Below, in pieces: positions 8,064 to 16,710 of a DNA stretch of 64,000 nucleotides. Below the pieces are notes generated by a model. The model did no database searches. It had not been told where the DNA came from and worked only from the letters and a program-made list of their open reading frames with translations. Positions within the stretch are counted from its first letter, which is position 1. Each line of letters opens with the position of its first letter. The translations under genes were made by a program, and so were the position numbers. Source of the stretch: DATBGO01 sp963695645 (lineage in GTDB: Bacteria; Actinomycetota; Actinomycetes; Streptosporangiales; Streptosporangiaceae); assembly GCA_963695645.1 (NCBI GenBank), contig CAVOHC010000016.1, forward strand, positions 138,186-202,185, given 5' to 3'.

Positions 8064-9320
8064 TCACCGGGACGGCGGATCCTCGGCGGCCTCCTCCGGC
8101 CTGCTCACCCAGGCGGAGAACACCGGCATCCCATGCCACGGACTCGCGCCGGTGGTTCGTTCATGGTCATGGTCTTCATCGGCGGCGACGGCGACCACTG
8201 CGTACGGATGCCCGAACCGCAGCTCGGCCATCCGAAGCAGGCCCCGGGGCCGCAGGCGCGTGCTCATCATGACTGCCATGGCGGTTACCGCAGCTGCCTC
8301 GAACCCGGTCCGGCTGTACCGAGCCGCGCAGGCCTGCCTGGCTTCGTAGCGATAGGCGGTGAGCCCGAGCAGTCCGGCCAGCGCCGCGGCAGCCGTGTCG
8401 AAGCCGAGGCCGGGCTGGCTGAGGTCATAGGAGCTGTCGGCCGACCAGGCGGGCAGCACCGCGGTGCAGCGCTCTTCCCGGCCGCCCGCCGCCGTCACCG
8501 GCGCGGCTCGCTCGGTCAGCAGCCAGAGCGGTCCCGCGCCGAGTTCAAGATCGAACAGCGAACGCCGGGCCGGCTGCCGTCCGGTGGCCATGCCGGTCGC
8601 GAGATCGTAGGCGACCGCGAGCACCTCGGCGGCAGGCACGTCGGGCGCGGCGGCGACCGAGGTGACCAGCAATCCCCCGGCGGCACGCGCAGTGTGCACC
8701 GCGACATCACCCGCACCCTGGGTAGCGGCGATGAACTGCCGGTGGCCGGATGCCCGGCGGGCCGGGGTGCGCAGCACCCGGCTTACCTGCGCTGCCCACG
8801 GGCTGTCCGGGCCGAGCGCGCTCGACGGCGCGAGGTCAAATGGCCGTTCCCAGGAGACTCTGGTCGCCAGCGCCGTGGCCAGCATCAGCATGGTGTCAGG
8901 CGTCAGCCCGATGGGAAACCTGCGGATCATCCCGAGCGAGTGCTGCGCGGCCCACTCATCGAGCTGTGCCTGATCCCGCAGTGTCCCGGTCTGTACGGCC
9001 GGAGGCAGCCCGGCCTGCCAGCCGGCCAGCGCGTCGGTCATGGCGCCTTGCTGGTGCCAGGCCGCAGCTGCCGCAGCTACCAGCGGATGCGGCTGAGCCA
9101 GCAGCGCCGCCGCCGTCGCGGCCGCGGTCTCGGTCTCGCAGCCGAGCACCCGCGCAAGCTCGGGCCTTGCCTTACCGGTGCAGGCCGGGCCGCACAGCGC
9201 GAGCAGCAGCCAGGCACCGAGCGGCGAGGCTGCGTGGTGGTCATCGCCGGCTACCGCATGAAATCGCCTGGCGTACGCTGCCAGCGGTGCGGCCAGGTCT
9301 GCTGCTGTCGCTGTGGTCAC
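8064..9320 (-). CDS. serpin family protein
   Basis: The 418-residue protein ends with the serpin signature region: a C-terminal strand MAELRFGHPYAVVAVAAD followed by GMPVFSAWVSRPEE, matching the FDRPF-AVVAV/PVFSAWV pattern of bacterial serpins. Serpins are suicide inhibitors of serine or cysteine proteases. No signal peptide is seen after the chosen GTG start at 9320 (preceded by AAGTGAG), so it may act in the cytoplasm. The reactive-centre loop should lie just before RFGHPY, but the hinge is not clearly canonical, so inhibitory activity is uncertain. The upstream in-frame extension (to 9533) is basic, Pro/Arg-rich and not conserved. Confidence 0.7.
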   Translation of the reverse strand: MTTATAADLAAPLAAYARRFHAVAGDDHHAASPLGAWLLLALCGPACTGKARPELARVLGCETETAAATAAALLAQPHPLVAAAAAAWHQQGAMTDALAGWQAGLPPAVQTGTLRDQAQLDEWAAQHSLGMIRRFPIGLTPDTMLMLATALATRVSWERPFDLAPSSALGPDSPWAAQVSRVLRTPARRASGHRQFIAATQGAGDVAVHTARAAGGLLVTSVAAAPDVPAAEVLAVAYDLATGMATGRQPARRSLFDLELGAGPLWLLTERAAPVTAAGGREERCTAVLPAWSADSSYDLSQPGLGFDTAAAALAGLLGLTAYRYEARQACAARYSRTGFEAAAVTAMAVMMSTRLRPRGLLRMAELRFGHPYAVVAVAADEDHDHERTTGASPWHGMPVFSAWVSRPEEAAEDPPSR

Positions 9321-9474
9321 GTTCTCACTTTGCCGCAGTCCCGGCCCGCGCGCAGCAGCCGTGACGGCGGGACGCGTTCCCGCCGCCGGCCGCCAGGGCG
9401 CTCGGGGTGGCGATCCGCGGCGTGCTCTGCGCGTGACCGCCGCCTGGCGGCCCCCGGCCAGGCAGCTCCGCCGA

Positions 9475-10650
9475 TCAGTGGCCGACCGGGGCTCCGGCCA
9501 GCGCCGCGATGACGCCGATGGCGGCGGCGCCAAGCAGCGCGCTGACCAGTCCGTTGCGAAGTGCCAGCAGCCATGCCGCGGCAGCGACGGCGACTCCCGC
9601 CTGCCACAGATGGCTCAGCTCCGCACTGAGCGGGATCGCGGCCCCGGCGATCGCGCCGATGGCCGCTGGCCCCGCTCCGGTCAGGAACGACTGCACGCTG
9701 CTGCTGGCGCGGAGCTTTCCGAAACGCGGTCCGCCCGCGATAACAAAGACGAATGACGGCGCGAACGCGACAAGTGTCGCGAGCAGGCCACCGCGCAGGC
9801 CGGCGGCCGCATAACCGACCACGGCGACGGTCAGGACCACCGGCCCCGGCGTGATCTGGCCGAGCGCGACAGCGCTCAGGAACTGCGCGCCGGTCATCCA
9901 GTGATAAGTGGTCACCGCGTCGCGTTGCATCAGCGGGATGATCACGAAACCGCCGCCGTAGGAGAGCGCGCCGACCTTGAACGCGACCCAGGCCACGGAG
10001 CCCAGCCCGGCGGTTGCGGCCGCCGGGGCGGCCAGCAGCGCCACGGCGCCCGATCGCTGGCCGGCGGACCGGGGCGCGCCGGGGAGCCGCGCTGCCACCT
10101 CGATCAGCCCGCAGCCGAGCAGCACGACGACGAGGAACGGCCCGATCAACGCCGCCGCGGCGCCGCCCGCCACCAGGTAGCCGATCCATCGCACCCGGGC
10201 CAGCCGATGCGGGCCAGCCCGGCGCCAGCTGGCCGGGGCCAGGCCGACGGCGGCATTGACCGCGATGGCCGGCACCGCCGCTCCCGCGCCTGCCGCCGCC
10301 CCGAGCACCCACGCCGGCACCGTGCGGGCAAGGAACAGCGCTGCCAGGGCGAGGATGATGACCAGGCCGGGCAGGATGAAGCAGGCTCCGCCGAGCAGCG
10401 CTCCCGCCGGTCCCCTGAGCCGCCAGGCACAGAAGATCGCCAGCTGCGTGGAGGCCGGGCCGGGGAGCAGGTTGGTGGCGGCGACGCCGTCCTCGAACTC
10501 ATGAGCCGGCAGCCAGCCCCTTTCGTCCACGCACAGCTTGCGGAGCAGGGCGATATGTGCGGGCGGCCCGCCGAAACCGATGATTCCGATGCGGGCCCAT
10601 TCGCGCCCGATGGTGGCAAGCGCTACCCGCTCGGCGTCCGGCTCGGTCAC
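9475..10650 (-). CDS. chrA: ChrA family chromate transporter
   Basis: A 391-residue membrane protein with the duplicated CHR domain: the first copy has GFGGPPAHIALLRK and LLPGPASTQLAIF, the second has KVGALSYGGGFVIIPLMQ and ALGQITPGPVVLTV. The FGGP and GGG-P motifs and the PGP pairs are characteristic of full-length ChrA, which exports chromate with the proton motive force. It is divergent from the DinB gene, and the shared upstream region contains a 46-bp perfect palindrome. No ChrB regulator is present nearby. Confidence 0.92.
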   Translation of the reverse strand: MTEPDAERVALATIGREWARIGIIGFGGPPAHIALLRKLCVDERGWLPAHEFEDGVAATNLLPGPASTQLAIFCAWRLRGPAGALLGGACFILPGLVIILALAALFLARTVPAWVLGAAAGAGAAVPAIAVNAAVGLAPASWRRAGPHRLARVRWIGYLVAGGAAAALIGPFLVVVLLGCGLIEVAARLPGAPRSAGQRSGAVALLAAPAAATAGLGSVAWVAFKVGALSYGGGFVIIPLMQRDAVTTYHWMTGAQFLSAVALGQITPGPVVLTVAVVGYAAAGLRGGLLATLVAFAPSFVFVIAGGPRFGKLRASSSVQSFLTGAGPAAIGAIAGAAIPLSAELSHLWQAGVAVAAAAWLLALRNGLVSALLGAAAIGVIAALAGAPVGH

Positions 10651-10684
10651 GCGCTCACCGGCGCTGGGGCGACCGGAATGTCCA

Positions 10685-10730
10685 CGCCCTCAACGTACTT
10701 GCTGGCCGGCCAGCAAGTACGTTGAGGGCG
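10685..10730. promoter_or_regulatory. 46-bp perfect palindrome between divergent chrA and DinB genes
   Basis: The two 23-nt arms (10685-10707 and 10708-10730) are exact reverse complements with no spacer; the centre is GGCCGGCC and each arm contains CAACGTACTTG. It lies 34 bp before the chrA start and 93 bp before the DinB start. It could be an operator shared by the two genes, a transcription-blocking cruciform, or a recombination product. The bases outside position 10684/10731 do not pair. Confidence 0.9.
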
Positions 10731-10823
10731 ACGCTGGCGCGCCATCTGCCACTGCCGCCACAGCCGCAGCCATATCCGTTACGGTCATCGGCAGAGCTTC
10801 CCGCGGCGAAGGGAGTAACCGGC

Positions 10824-11333
10824 ATGACATCCAGTGATCTGCTCGCCGACGCGTTCGGCCGGATCCGTGACGCCGTCTACGAGGTGGTCGACGGCCTGAA
10901 CCCGGAGCAGCTCGAGTTCCGCCCGGACCCTCAGGCCAACTCCATCGCCTGGCTGGTATGGCATCTGACCAGGGTTCAAGACGACCATCTCGCCGGCGTC
11001 GCGCAGACCAGCCAGCTATGGACAGCAGACGGCTGGGCAGCGCGGTTCGGACTGCCCTTCCACGAGACGGAGACCGGCTACGGCCAGCATGCCGACGCGG
11101 TCGCCGCGGTCCGGGTGGCCTCCGGCGACCTGCTGACCGGGTATTACGACGCTGTCTATACCGAGACCATCCGGTATGTGCAACGCGTGTCCGACGCTGA
11201 CCTCGGCCGCATCGTTGACGAACGATGGGATCCGCCGGTCACGCTCGGCGTCCGGCTCGTCAGCGTGATCTCCGACGGGCTCCAGCACGCCGGGCAGGCG
11301 GCCTACCTCCGCGGCCTGGCGGAGCGCAGGTAA
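10824..11333 (+). CDS. DinB/YfiT-like four-helix protein
   Basis: This 169-residue protein belongs to the DinB_2/MDMPI-type family. Visible marks are NSIAWLVWHLTRVQDDH (first metal-ligand helix, H in WHLTR) and the C-terminal LQHAGQAAYLRGL (metal-ligand histidine). Actinomycete members are thought to be thiol (mycothiol or bacillithiol)-dependent transferases, but the substrate is not predictable. The ATG at 10824 follows GAAGGGAG. The gene is separate from the converging MFS gene by only 8 nt. Confidence 0.85.
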   Translation: MTSSDLLADAFGRIRDAVYEVVDGLNPEQLEFRPDPQANSIAWLVWHLTRVQDDHLAGVAQTSQLWTADGWAARFGLPFHETETGYGQHADAVAAVRVASGDLLTGYYDAVYTETIRYVQRVSDADLGRIVDERWDPPVTLGVRLVSVISDGLQHAGQAAYLRGLAERR

Positions 11334-11341
11334 AGCTGCCG

Positions 11342-13027
11342 CTACGGCTCCGGCTCCGGTGCCGGTGAACCGCCGGGCTGGGCGGATCCCGTGGGCGGGC
11401 CGGATCCGGCTGTGCCGCCCGCCCGGCCCGGGCCGCCCGGGCCGCCCGGGCCGGGCAAGCGCTGGCCGAGCGTGACCGCGGCCAGGATCCCGGCCGCGAG
11501 CACCAGCCCGGCCGACAGGAAGAGGGCTGCGCGCAGGCCCTGGTGGAAGGCCGTGTAGGCGGCATTGATGACCTCCTGGACCAGGGCGCCCTGGCCGGCC
11601 CCGGCCGCCCCGCCTGCCCCTGCGGTGTTGCCGCTGGAGGGCACTCCGCCGGTCTCGATCGCATGGATGACGATCGACTGGAAGTTGGTCGGAATGCCCA
11701 GATGCCTGAGCCTGCCAGTGAGATCCGACCTCAGCTGCGCATTGACGAGCGCGCCGAGAACCGCGACCCCGGTGACCGCGCCGATCTCCCTGCTGGTGTT
11801 GGTGGCCGATGCCGCCATGCCGGACCGTTCGGGGGGCACCGCGGTGAGGACCGAGGAGGTGATGGGCACGACGGTGATGCCGATGCCGATGCCGGTCAGC
11901 GCCAGGGATCCGGCCAGCGGCAGATAGCCCGGGTGCGGGCTGAGGCTGATGTTGGTCAGCAGCAGCCCGGCGCTGAAGATCAGGCAGCCCGCGGGGACGA
12001 GCATTCGGAGGTCGACCATGCTCTGCCAGCGGCCAACCAGTACGGAGGCGAGGATCATCAGCACCGTCATCGGCAGGAAGACGCCGGCTATGCCGTAGCC
12101 ACTGTCGCCGACCACCTCAGCCAGGTAGAGGGCGGTGAAGAAGAAGATGGCGAAAGTCGCGAAATAGGCGCAGAAAGCGACCACGTTCGCGGTTCCAAAC
12201 CGCGCGATACGAAGGAACTTCAGGTCAAGCAGCGGGTGCGCGGCCCGGTGCTCCCGCCAGAAGAAGGCGGCCGCCGCCACCGCGCTGATGCTGAACAGGA
12301 AGATCTCCTGGGGCGCGGCGAACCCGGCGCTCTCGGCGCCGATAATCCCGAAGACGAATGCCGCAAGCGCGGCCGCCCCGAGGAACGTCCCCGACGTGTC
12401 CACCCGGTGCGCATCGGGATCCGCGCTTTCCGGCAGCACGAGGCCGGCGACCACCAGCGCAGCGAGGCCGAAAGCGAGGTTGAACCAGAAGATCCCGCGC
12501 CAGCTCCACACGCCGACCAGCGTGCCGCCGATGACCGGCCCCGCGGCGAGCGCGAAGCCGCTCACCGCCGCCCATATTCCGACGGCGCGGTTGCGGCTGC
12601 GCTCGTCGGTGTACAGCTGGCGCAGCATGGACAGCGTGCCCGGCTCGCTGGCGGCGGCGCCGAGCCCCATGACAGCCCGGCCGGCGATCAGCACGGCGAC
12701 GTTCGGCGCGAGGGCGCACATGACCGATCCCCCGCAGAACACGCCCGCGCCGGACAGCATGACCTTCTTGCGGCCGAACTCGTCGCCGATCATCCCGCAC
12801 GCGAGCATGATGCTGGCGAAGGTGAGCGCGTACGCGCTCACCACCCATTGCAGGGCCGAGACGCCCGCGTGCAGGTCGGACTGAATGCTGCCGAGCGCCA
12901 CGCTCACGACCGTGTTGTCGAGAAACGTGAGGAATAGCAGCGTGCACAGCGCGGGAAGGGCAAGCGACCGGCCGCCGAAATGGGCATGGGCACGGGCCCG
13001 CGCCGCCGTCTCGGCCCGCAGTTCCAC
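11342..13027 (-). CDS. MFS drug exporter, DHA2 (EmrB/QacA) type
   Basis: A 561-residue transporter with about 14 hydrophobic segments, motif A (GMIGDEFGRKKVM) between segments 2 and 3 and motif C (GFALAAGPVIGGTLVG) in segment 5, the layout of 14-segment DHA2 antiporters. LDNTVVSVAL in segment 1 is the D1-type motif of the group. The C-terminal 40 residues are Gly/Pro-rich and low in complexity. I use GTG at 13027, which has AGGGG at good distance, rather than the ATG at 13063 that would overlap the lipoprotein gene. It lies 26 nt downstream of that gene on the same strand, so the two probably form an operon. Confidence 0.9.
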   Translation of the reverse strand: MELRAETAARARAHAHFGGRSLALPALCTLLFLTFLDNTVVSVALGSIQSDLHAGVSALQWVVSAYALTFASIMLACGMIGDEFGRKKVMLSGAGVFCGGSVMCALAPNVAVLIAGRAVMGLGAAASEPGTLSMLRQLYTDERSRNRAVGIWAAVSGFALAAGPVIGGTLVGVWSWRGIFWFNLAFGLAALVVAGLVLPESADPDAHRVDTSGTFLGAAALAAFVFGIIGAESAGFAAPQEIFLFSISAVAAAAFFWREHRAAHPLLDLKFLRIARFGTANVVAFCAYFATFAIFFFTALYLAEVVGDSGYGIAGVFLPMTVLMILASVLVGRWQSMVDLRMLVPAGCLIFSAGLLLTNISLSPHPGYLPLAGSLALTGIGIGITVVPITSSVLTAVPPERSGMAASATNTSREIGAVTGVAVLGALVNAQLRSDLTGRLRHLGIPTNFQSIVIHAIETGGVPSSGNTAGAGGAAGAGQGALVQEVINAAYTAFHQGLRAALFLSAGLVLAAGILAAVTLGQRLPGPGGPGGPGRAGGTAGSGPPTGSAQPGGSPAPEPEP

Positions 13028-13053
13028 TGGGCAGCCCCTATCGGCTGGGCGGC

Positions 13054-13596
13054 CTAATGGCAAGCCGCGGGTAGGCCGGAGGTCTTGCCGTTGTTCTCGA
13101 CGGTGAGCAGACCGCAGAAGCTCGCGTCGCCGACTTTCCAGACGCCATTCTGTTTCACGGCGACCCCGGCCTGGTTGCTGAGGGCCGGCTGCCCGCCCAC
13201 GAGGATTGAGTAGATCACCTTGGCCTGGGTCGGCGACTCGATCGTCACCTTGCTCACCTTCGAGGTCGCCGAGCTGGCCAGGGCCGAGCTTGCCTGCGCC
13301 TTGATGACCGTCGCGAACACCTGGCCGTTCTGCAGCAGCGTCACCCGTTTGGCGACCGGGGTGCTGGCGCTGAAGAACGCCGCCCAGTTAGCCTCGATCT
13401 CGGACTCCGCAGCCGAGCCGGCTGCGGACGTGGACGGGGTGGCCGGTGGAGTGGCCGATCCGCTGGACGACGAAGGCGGCGAGCTGGGCTGGGACGCCGA
13501 ACTTCCGCTGCTGCCGCAGGCGGTAACGGCCAGGCCGACCGCCGCGCCTGCGGCCGGAACCAGGAGAATATGACGGGCTGACTGCCGGAATCGCAT
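13054..13596 (-). CDS. secreted lipoprotein, NTF2-like size
   Basis: A 180-residue protein with a lipoprotein signal: MRFRQSARHI, a hydrophobic stretch, and the lipobox AVTAC with Cys27 as the lipid site. A Ser/Pro/Thr-rich linker (about residues 29-60) leads to a compact domain of about 115 residues that begins with ESEIEANWAAFF and resembles the low-molecular-weight actinobacterial lipoproteins with an NTF2-like fold. The ATG at 13596 is preceded by GGAGAGG. It is upstream of and close to the MFS exporter; function unknown. Confidence 0.8.
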   Translation of the reverse strand: MRFRQSARHILLVPAAGAAVGLAVTACGSSGSSASQPSSPPSSSSGSATPPATPSTSAAGSAAESEIEANWAAFFSASTPVAKRVTLLQNGQVFATVIKAQASSALASSATSKVSKVTIESPTQAKVIYSILVGGQPALSNQAGVAVKQNGVWKVGDASFCGLLTVENNGKTSGLPAACH

Positions 13597-13660
13597 CTGA
13601 AGCCTCTCCTTTAAAATCCTGTTCATGGCGTACCGAAGATCCAGGTGCCAGGAGCCCGGG

Positions 13661-13746
13661 TTGCACAGTGCAGTCATGTTGCACAGCGCACTCATATTGC
13701 AGTGCACTCATGTTGCCGTGCAGTCACGTTGCACAGTGCAGTCATG
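13661..13746. repeat. five imperfect 16-18-bp repeats upstream of the lipoprotein gene
   Basis: Units start with TTGC at 13661, 13679, 13697, 13713 and 13729; the first and the last are identical (TTGCACAGTGCAGTCATG), the others differ at a few bases. Each unit contains a TGCAC/GTGCA dyad. They lie 65-150 bp upstream of the lipoprotein start, where an operator array could act, but they may be only a minisatellite. Confidence 0.85.
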
Positions 13747-13925
13747 CGGTTTAGCCCTGGGCAGCTCCCCCGCAGGCAATATCGCACCACGCTACCGCCT
13801 TGGAGTTCAGGTGGGATGAACCGGTCACCCTCGCGGCGGCTCCATCCAGGCTTCATACCCGGCACATCGCGGCTCCACCGAAAGCCGGTCGGCCAGTCCA
13901 CGGTCAGCCCTGCGTGCGGCATCGA

Positions 13926-14014
13926 GCGCGCGGGATGCTGCTCGACGGCGCGGGATGCTCGACGCGCGGGATGCTGCTCGACGCGCGGGACACTCGACGC
14001 GCGGAATGCTCAAG
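13926..14014. repeat. tandem 16-21-bp minisatellite
   Basis: Five units of the type GCGCGGGATGCTGCTCGAC occur head to tail at 13926, 13947, 13964, 13983 and 13999, with loss of a CTG or a few changes in some. The array is unrelated in sequence to the one at 13661. It touches the 3' end of the possible small membrane-protein gene on the minus strand. Confidence 0.85.
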
Positions 14015-14246
14015 GACGACGTGGTGAGCCAGGCGGCCCAGACGGCCCGATATGCCCGCCTTCAGTAGCTTCGCCGCGTTCGTCCATGGCACCCCGGGCG
14101 TGCCCGCGGCCAGCGTCCGGCCGCTTGCCGCGCTGCTGGCAGGTGGGCCGCCGGTGAACGACCAGCGCGGTGATCGTGGTAATGCTCACGGCGAACAGCA
14201 GCCACGGCACGACCACGAGCAAGTCACCAGCAGTCACTCCGTCCAC
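14010..14246 (-). CDS. possible small single-pass membrane protein
   Basis: A 78-residue frame starts at GTG 14246, preceded by AGGAACG. It has one clear membrane segment near the N-terminus (LLVVVPWLLFAVSITTITA followed by LVVHRR, residues 9-33), then a polar, Gly/Arg/Pro-rich tail that runs into the minisatellite at 13926-14014. The N-terminal half looks coding; the tail looks like low-complexity read-through. It is divergent from the response regulator gene. No family recognised. Confidence 0.35.
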   Translation of the reverse strand: MDGVTAGDLLVVVPWLLFAVSITTITALVVHRRPTCQQRGKRPDAGRGHARGAMDERGEATEGGHIGPSGPPGSPRRP

Positions 14247-14509
14247 TCCGTTCCTGGCCCGAGCGAGTGTCCCGGATGTCGCTATCGCAGCAGGCGGCGG
14301 GGTGCGAGACGTGCAGCCTCTGTGACGGTGATGTGGAAGCTCAGGGCAAAACGGAAATGCGTCACGCAACTGCGCTTTAGCTGCCCGCACATGCTCACGG
14401 AGCGTAGCGGTCCGGGTATGTTGGCATGTGCGTTCTCTGGGACCGTTGCCCGGATAGCAGGGCCCGCGGACGCGCCCAGGGGAAGGCCGTGCTGCATGAA
14501 AGGGGGCAG

Positions 14510-15208
14510 ATGGCCACCACAGTGTTGCTTGTCGAGGATGAACGGAAGCTTCGTGAGCTGGTCCGCAGCTACCTGGAGGCGGCCGGGCTCACCGTGCTGT
14601 CCACCGGATCGGGTGCCGATGCGATCTCGCTGGCCGGTTCGGCGTCGCCCGATTTGATCATTCTCGATCTGGGCCTGCCTGACGTGCCCGGCGAGACGGT
14701 CGCGGCGGAGCTGCACGGCACATCGTCAGCGCCGGTGCTGATGCTGACCGCCAAGTCCGGCGAGGACAACCGGATCCATGGGCTCGAACTAGGGGCGGAC
14801 GACTATGTCACGAAGCCGTTCAGTCCGCGTGAGCTGGTCTTGCGATGCCAGGCGATCCTGCGCCGGGGCGGGAACTCCCCGGCCGGTGAGCAGCTGAGCA
14901 GCTACGGTGACGGCAGCCTGGTCATCGACGAGCCGCGGCGCGATGTCCAGGTCCGCGGGATCACCGTGCAGCTGACGCCGACCGAATGGGGCCTGCTGCT
15001 GGCGCTGGCGACCGTCCCCGGCCGGGTCTATTCACGGCTGGAGCTGATCAACCGGGTGCGCGGATATGAGTTCGAGGGATATGAGCGCAGCATCGACTCG
15101 CACGTGAAGAATCTCCGTCGCAAGATCGAGAAAGACCCGGCTGACCCGGAGATTGTCCAGACTGTGCTCGGCGGGGGTTACCGGCTGGGCCTGCGCCGTG
15201 ATGGGTAG
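14510..15208 (+). CDS. OmpR/PhoB-type response regulator
   Basis: A 232-residue regulator: receiver domain (VLLVEDERKLR with the acidic pair, phospho-acceptor Asp in LIILDLGLPD at about residue 54, Thr in MLTAKSG, Lys in DYVTKPF) and a C-terminal winged helix with the usual VQLTPTEWGLLLAL and SIDSHVKNLRRKIE recognition helix. The ATG at 14510 is preceded by AAGGGGGC. The partner kinase starts inside its end (overlap 15201-15208), so the pair is translated together. The regulon is unknown; the downstream acg-like gene is a candidate. Confidence 0.92.
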   Translation: MATTVLLVEDERKLRELVRSYLEAAGLTVLSTGSGADAISLAGSASPDLIILDLGLPDVPGETVAAELHGTSSAPVLMLTAKSGEDNRIHGLELGADDYVTKPFSPRELVLRCQAILRRGGNSPAGEQLSSYGDGSLVIDEPRRDVQVRGITVQLTPTEWGLLLALATVPGRVYSRLELINRVRGYEFEGYERSIDSHVKNLRRKIEKDPADPEIVQTVLGGGYRLGLRRDG

Positions 15209-16710
15209 GGCTGATCGCTCGAGCCCGATCGGGCTGCGGCTGGCGCTGGCCTTCGTGGCGGTTGCCCTATCCGCGGTGGCCCTGGTCGGCGTGCTGACCG
15301 CCGTGTTCACGGCCGCTGAGGTCTCGAAGCTGGCCTCAGATCAGCGGTCCTTGCTGACCCAGTCGCTGGAGGTGGCCACGGCGGACGCCTGGCAGCACAA
15401 CCACGGGTGGTCGATGGCCGAACTCCACCCTGTGGTGGATCTGGCGTCAAGGATCGCCGTGGTGGTCCAGGTCAGGGATCAGGCGGGCCGGCTGAGTGGT
15501 CTCCTCGCCAGGTTTCGCGGGTAACACCGGCCCGGAAAGCCAGGCGCCGATCGTGATCCGCGGCCACCGAGTCGGGACGATCAACCTCCGGTTCAGCCGG
15601 GCAGGGCTCGGCAGCCCGCATCATAGCCTGCGCACCACCCTGTGGCAGGCGGTAGCCGGTGCGGCTGGCATTGCGGCCCTGCTGGCGCTGATCGTGGCGC
15701 TCCTGGTATCGCGGCGGATCAGCAAGCCGGTCACCCGGCTGATCGAGGTGGTGCGGGAGCGGGGTAGCGGCCAGCAGGCCGCCAGGGTGGGCGAGCTCCG
15801 CGCCCCTGCCGAGCTGCGTGAGCTCGCTACCACCTTTGACACGATGGCGGACTCGCTGGCCCGCCAGGAAAGGCTCCGCCGCAACCTGGTCGCCGACGTC
15901 ACGCACGAGCTCCGCACCCCGGTGGCGGTACTGCAGGCAGGCCACGAAGCGCTGCTCGACGGCGTCATAGCTCCTACCGCCGAACAGCTGTCATCCCTTC
16001 GTGACGAGGTGACGCGTCTCGGCTCCATGGTCGATGACCTGCAGATCCTTGCCTCCGCCGAAGCCGCGGCGCTGCAGCTGAAGGTCACGCCGCACGACCT
16101 TGCCGAGATCGTCGAGGTAGCGGCGGCCAGCATGGCGAGCCGGTTCGATACGGCCGAGATAGCTCTGGTGCTGAAGCTGGCGCCGGTCCCAGTGCTGGCC
16201 GACGACCGGCGGCTGCATCAGGTCATCACCAACCTGATGAGCAACGCCATCAAGTTCACCCCGGCGGGCGGGACGGTCACGATTGAGGTCGGCCAGCGCG
16301 CGGGACAGGCCGTCCTGACTGTTTCCGACAGCGGCGTGGGCATCCCGCCACAGGAATTGCCGTATATCTCCGAGCGGTTCTGGCGTGGCAGCAACGCGGC
16401 TGAGGTCGCCGGCAGCGGCATCGGTCTTGCCGTGGTCGCCGAGCTTGCCTGGGCACACGGCGGCCGGCTGGACATCGCGAGCGCTCCGGGACGGGGCACC
16501 CAGGTCACCGTCGGCCTGCCGCTCGCCTTACCGCCAGGCAGCAGCACTGGCCGGGGCCGGAATGATCAGCGAACCAGGCTGACCGCCACGCGCGAAAACA
16601 CCAGCCAAGGTTCGGTTAACTGGTCCCGTGAGACGGGGACCAAGGGCCCTGCATACTCCTTCCACAAGCTGCAACGCTGTAGACATGGCGCGAAACGACG
16701 CACCAGGTAA
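15201..16710 (+). pseudogene. sensor histidine kinase, broken by a +1 frameshift
   Basis: Two frames together give a complete kinase. The first (15201-15524) has membrane segment 1 (residues 12-36) and most of a short extracytoplasmic sensor, then stops. The second, open from before 15496, continues the sensor (GFAGNTGPESQAPIVIRGHR), then membrane segment 2, HAMP, the phospho-histidine motif VTHELRTPV, the N box, DSGVGIPPQE and GSGIGLAV. The junction is near 15490-15500, where the reader must skip one base. If the lesion is real, the kinase is dead or needs frameshifting; an assembly error is equally possible. The last 50 residues overlap the next gene and are not typical of the family. Confidence 0.85.
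16636..16650 (+). promoter_or_regulatory. DosR/DevR-type box upstream of the acg-like gene
   Basis: GGGACCAAGGGCCCT at 16636-16650 fits the mycobacterial dormancy box (GGGACTTNNGGCCCT) at 13 of 15 positions including all G/C-core positions. It ends 34 bp before the ATG of the acg-like nitroreductase; acg genes are classic DosR targets. No dosR/dosS gene lies in the window. Confidence 0.6.

Noticed and set aside
7743..9512. 589-codon plus-strand frame across the aquaporin start and the serpin gene
   Set aside because: It is antisense to two well-supported genes and Gly/Arg/Pro-rich throughout.
13926..14014. Possible CRISPR array
   Set aside because: Units are contiguous, without unique spacers, and there are no cas genes.
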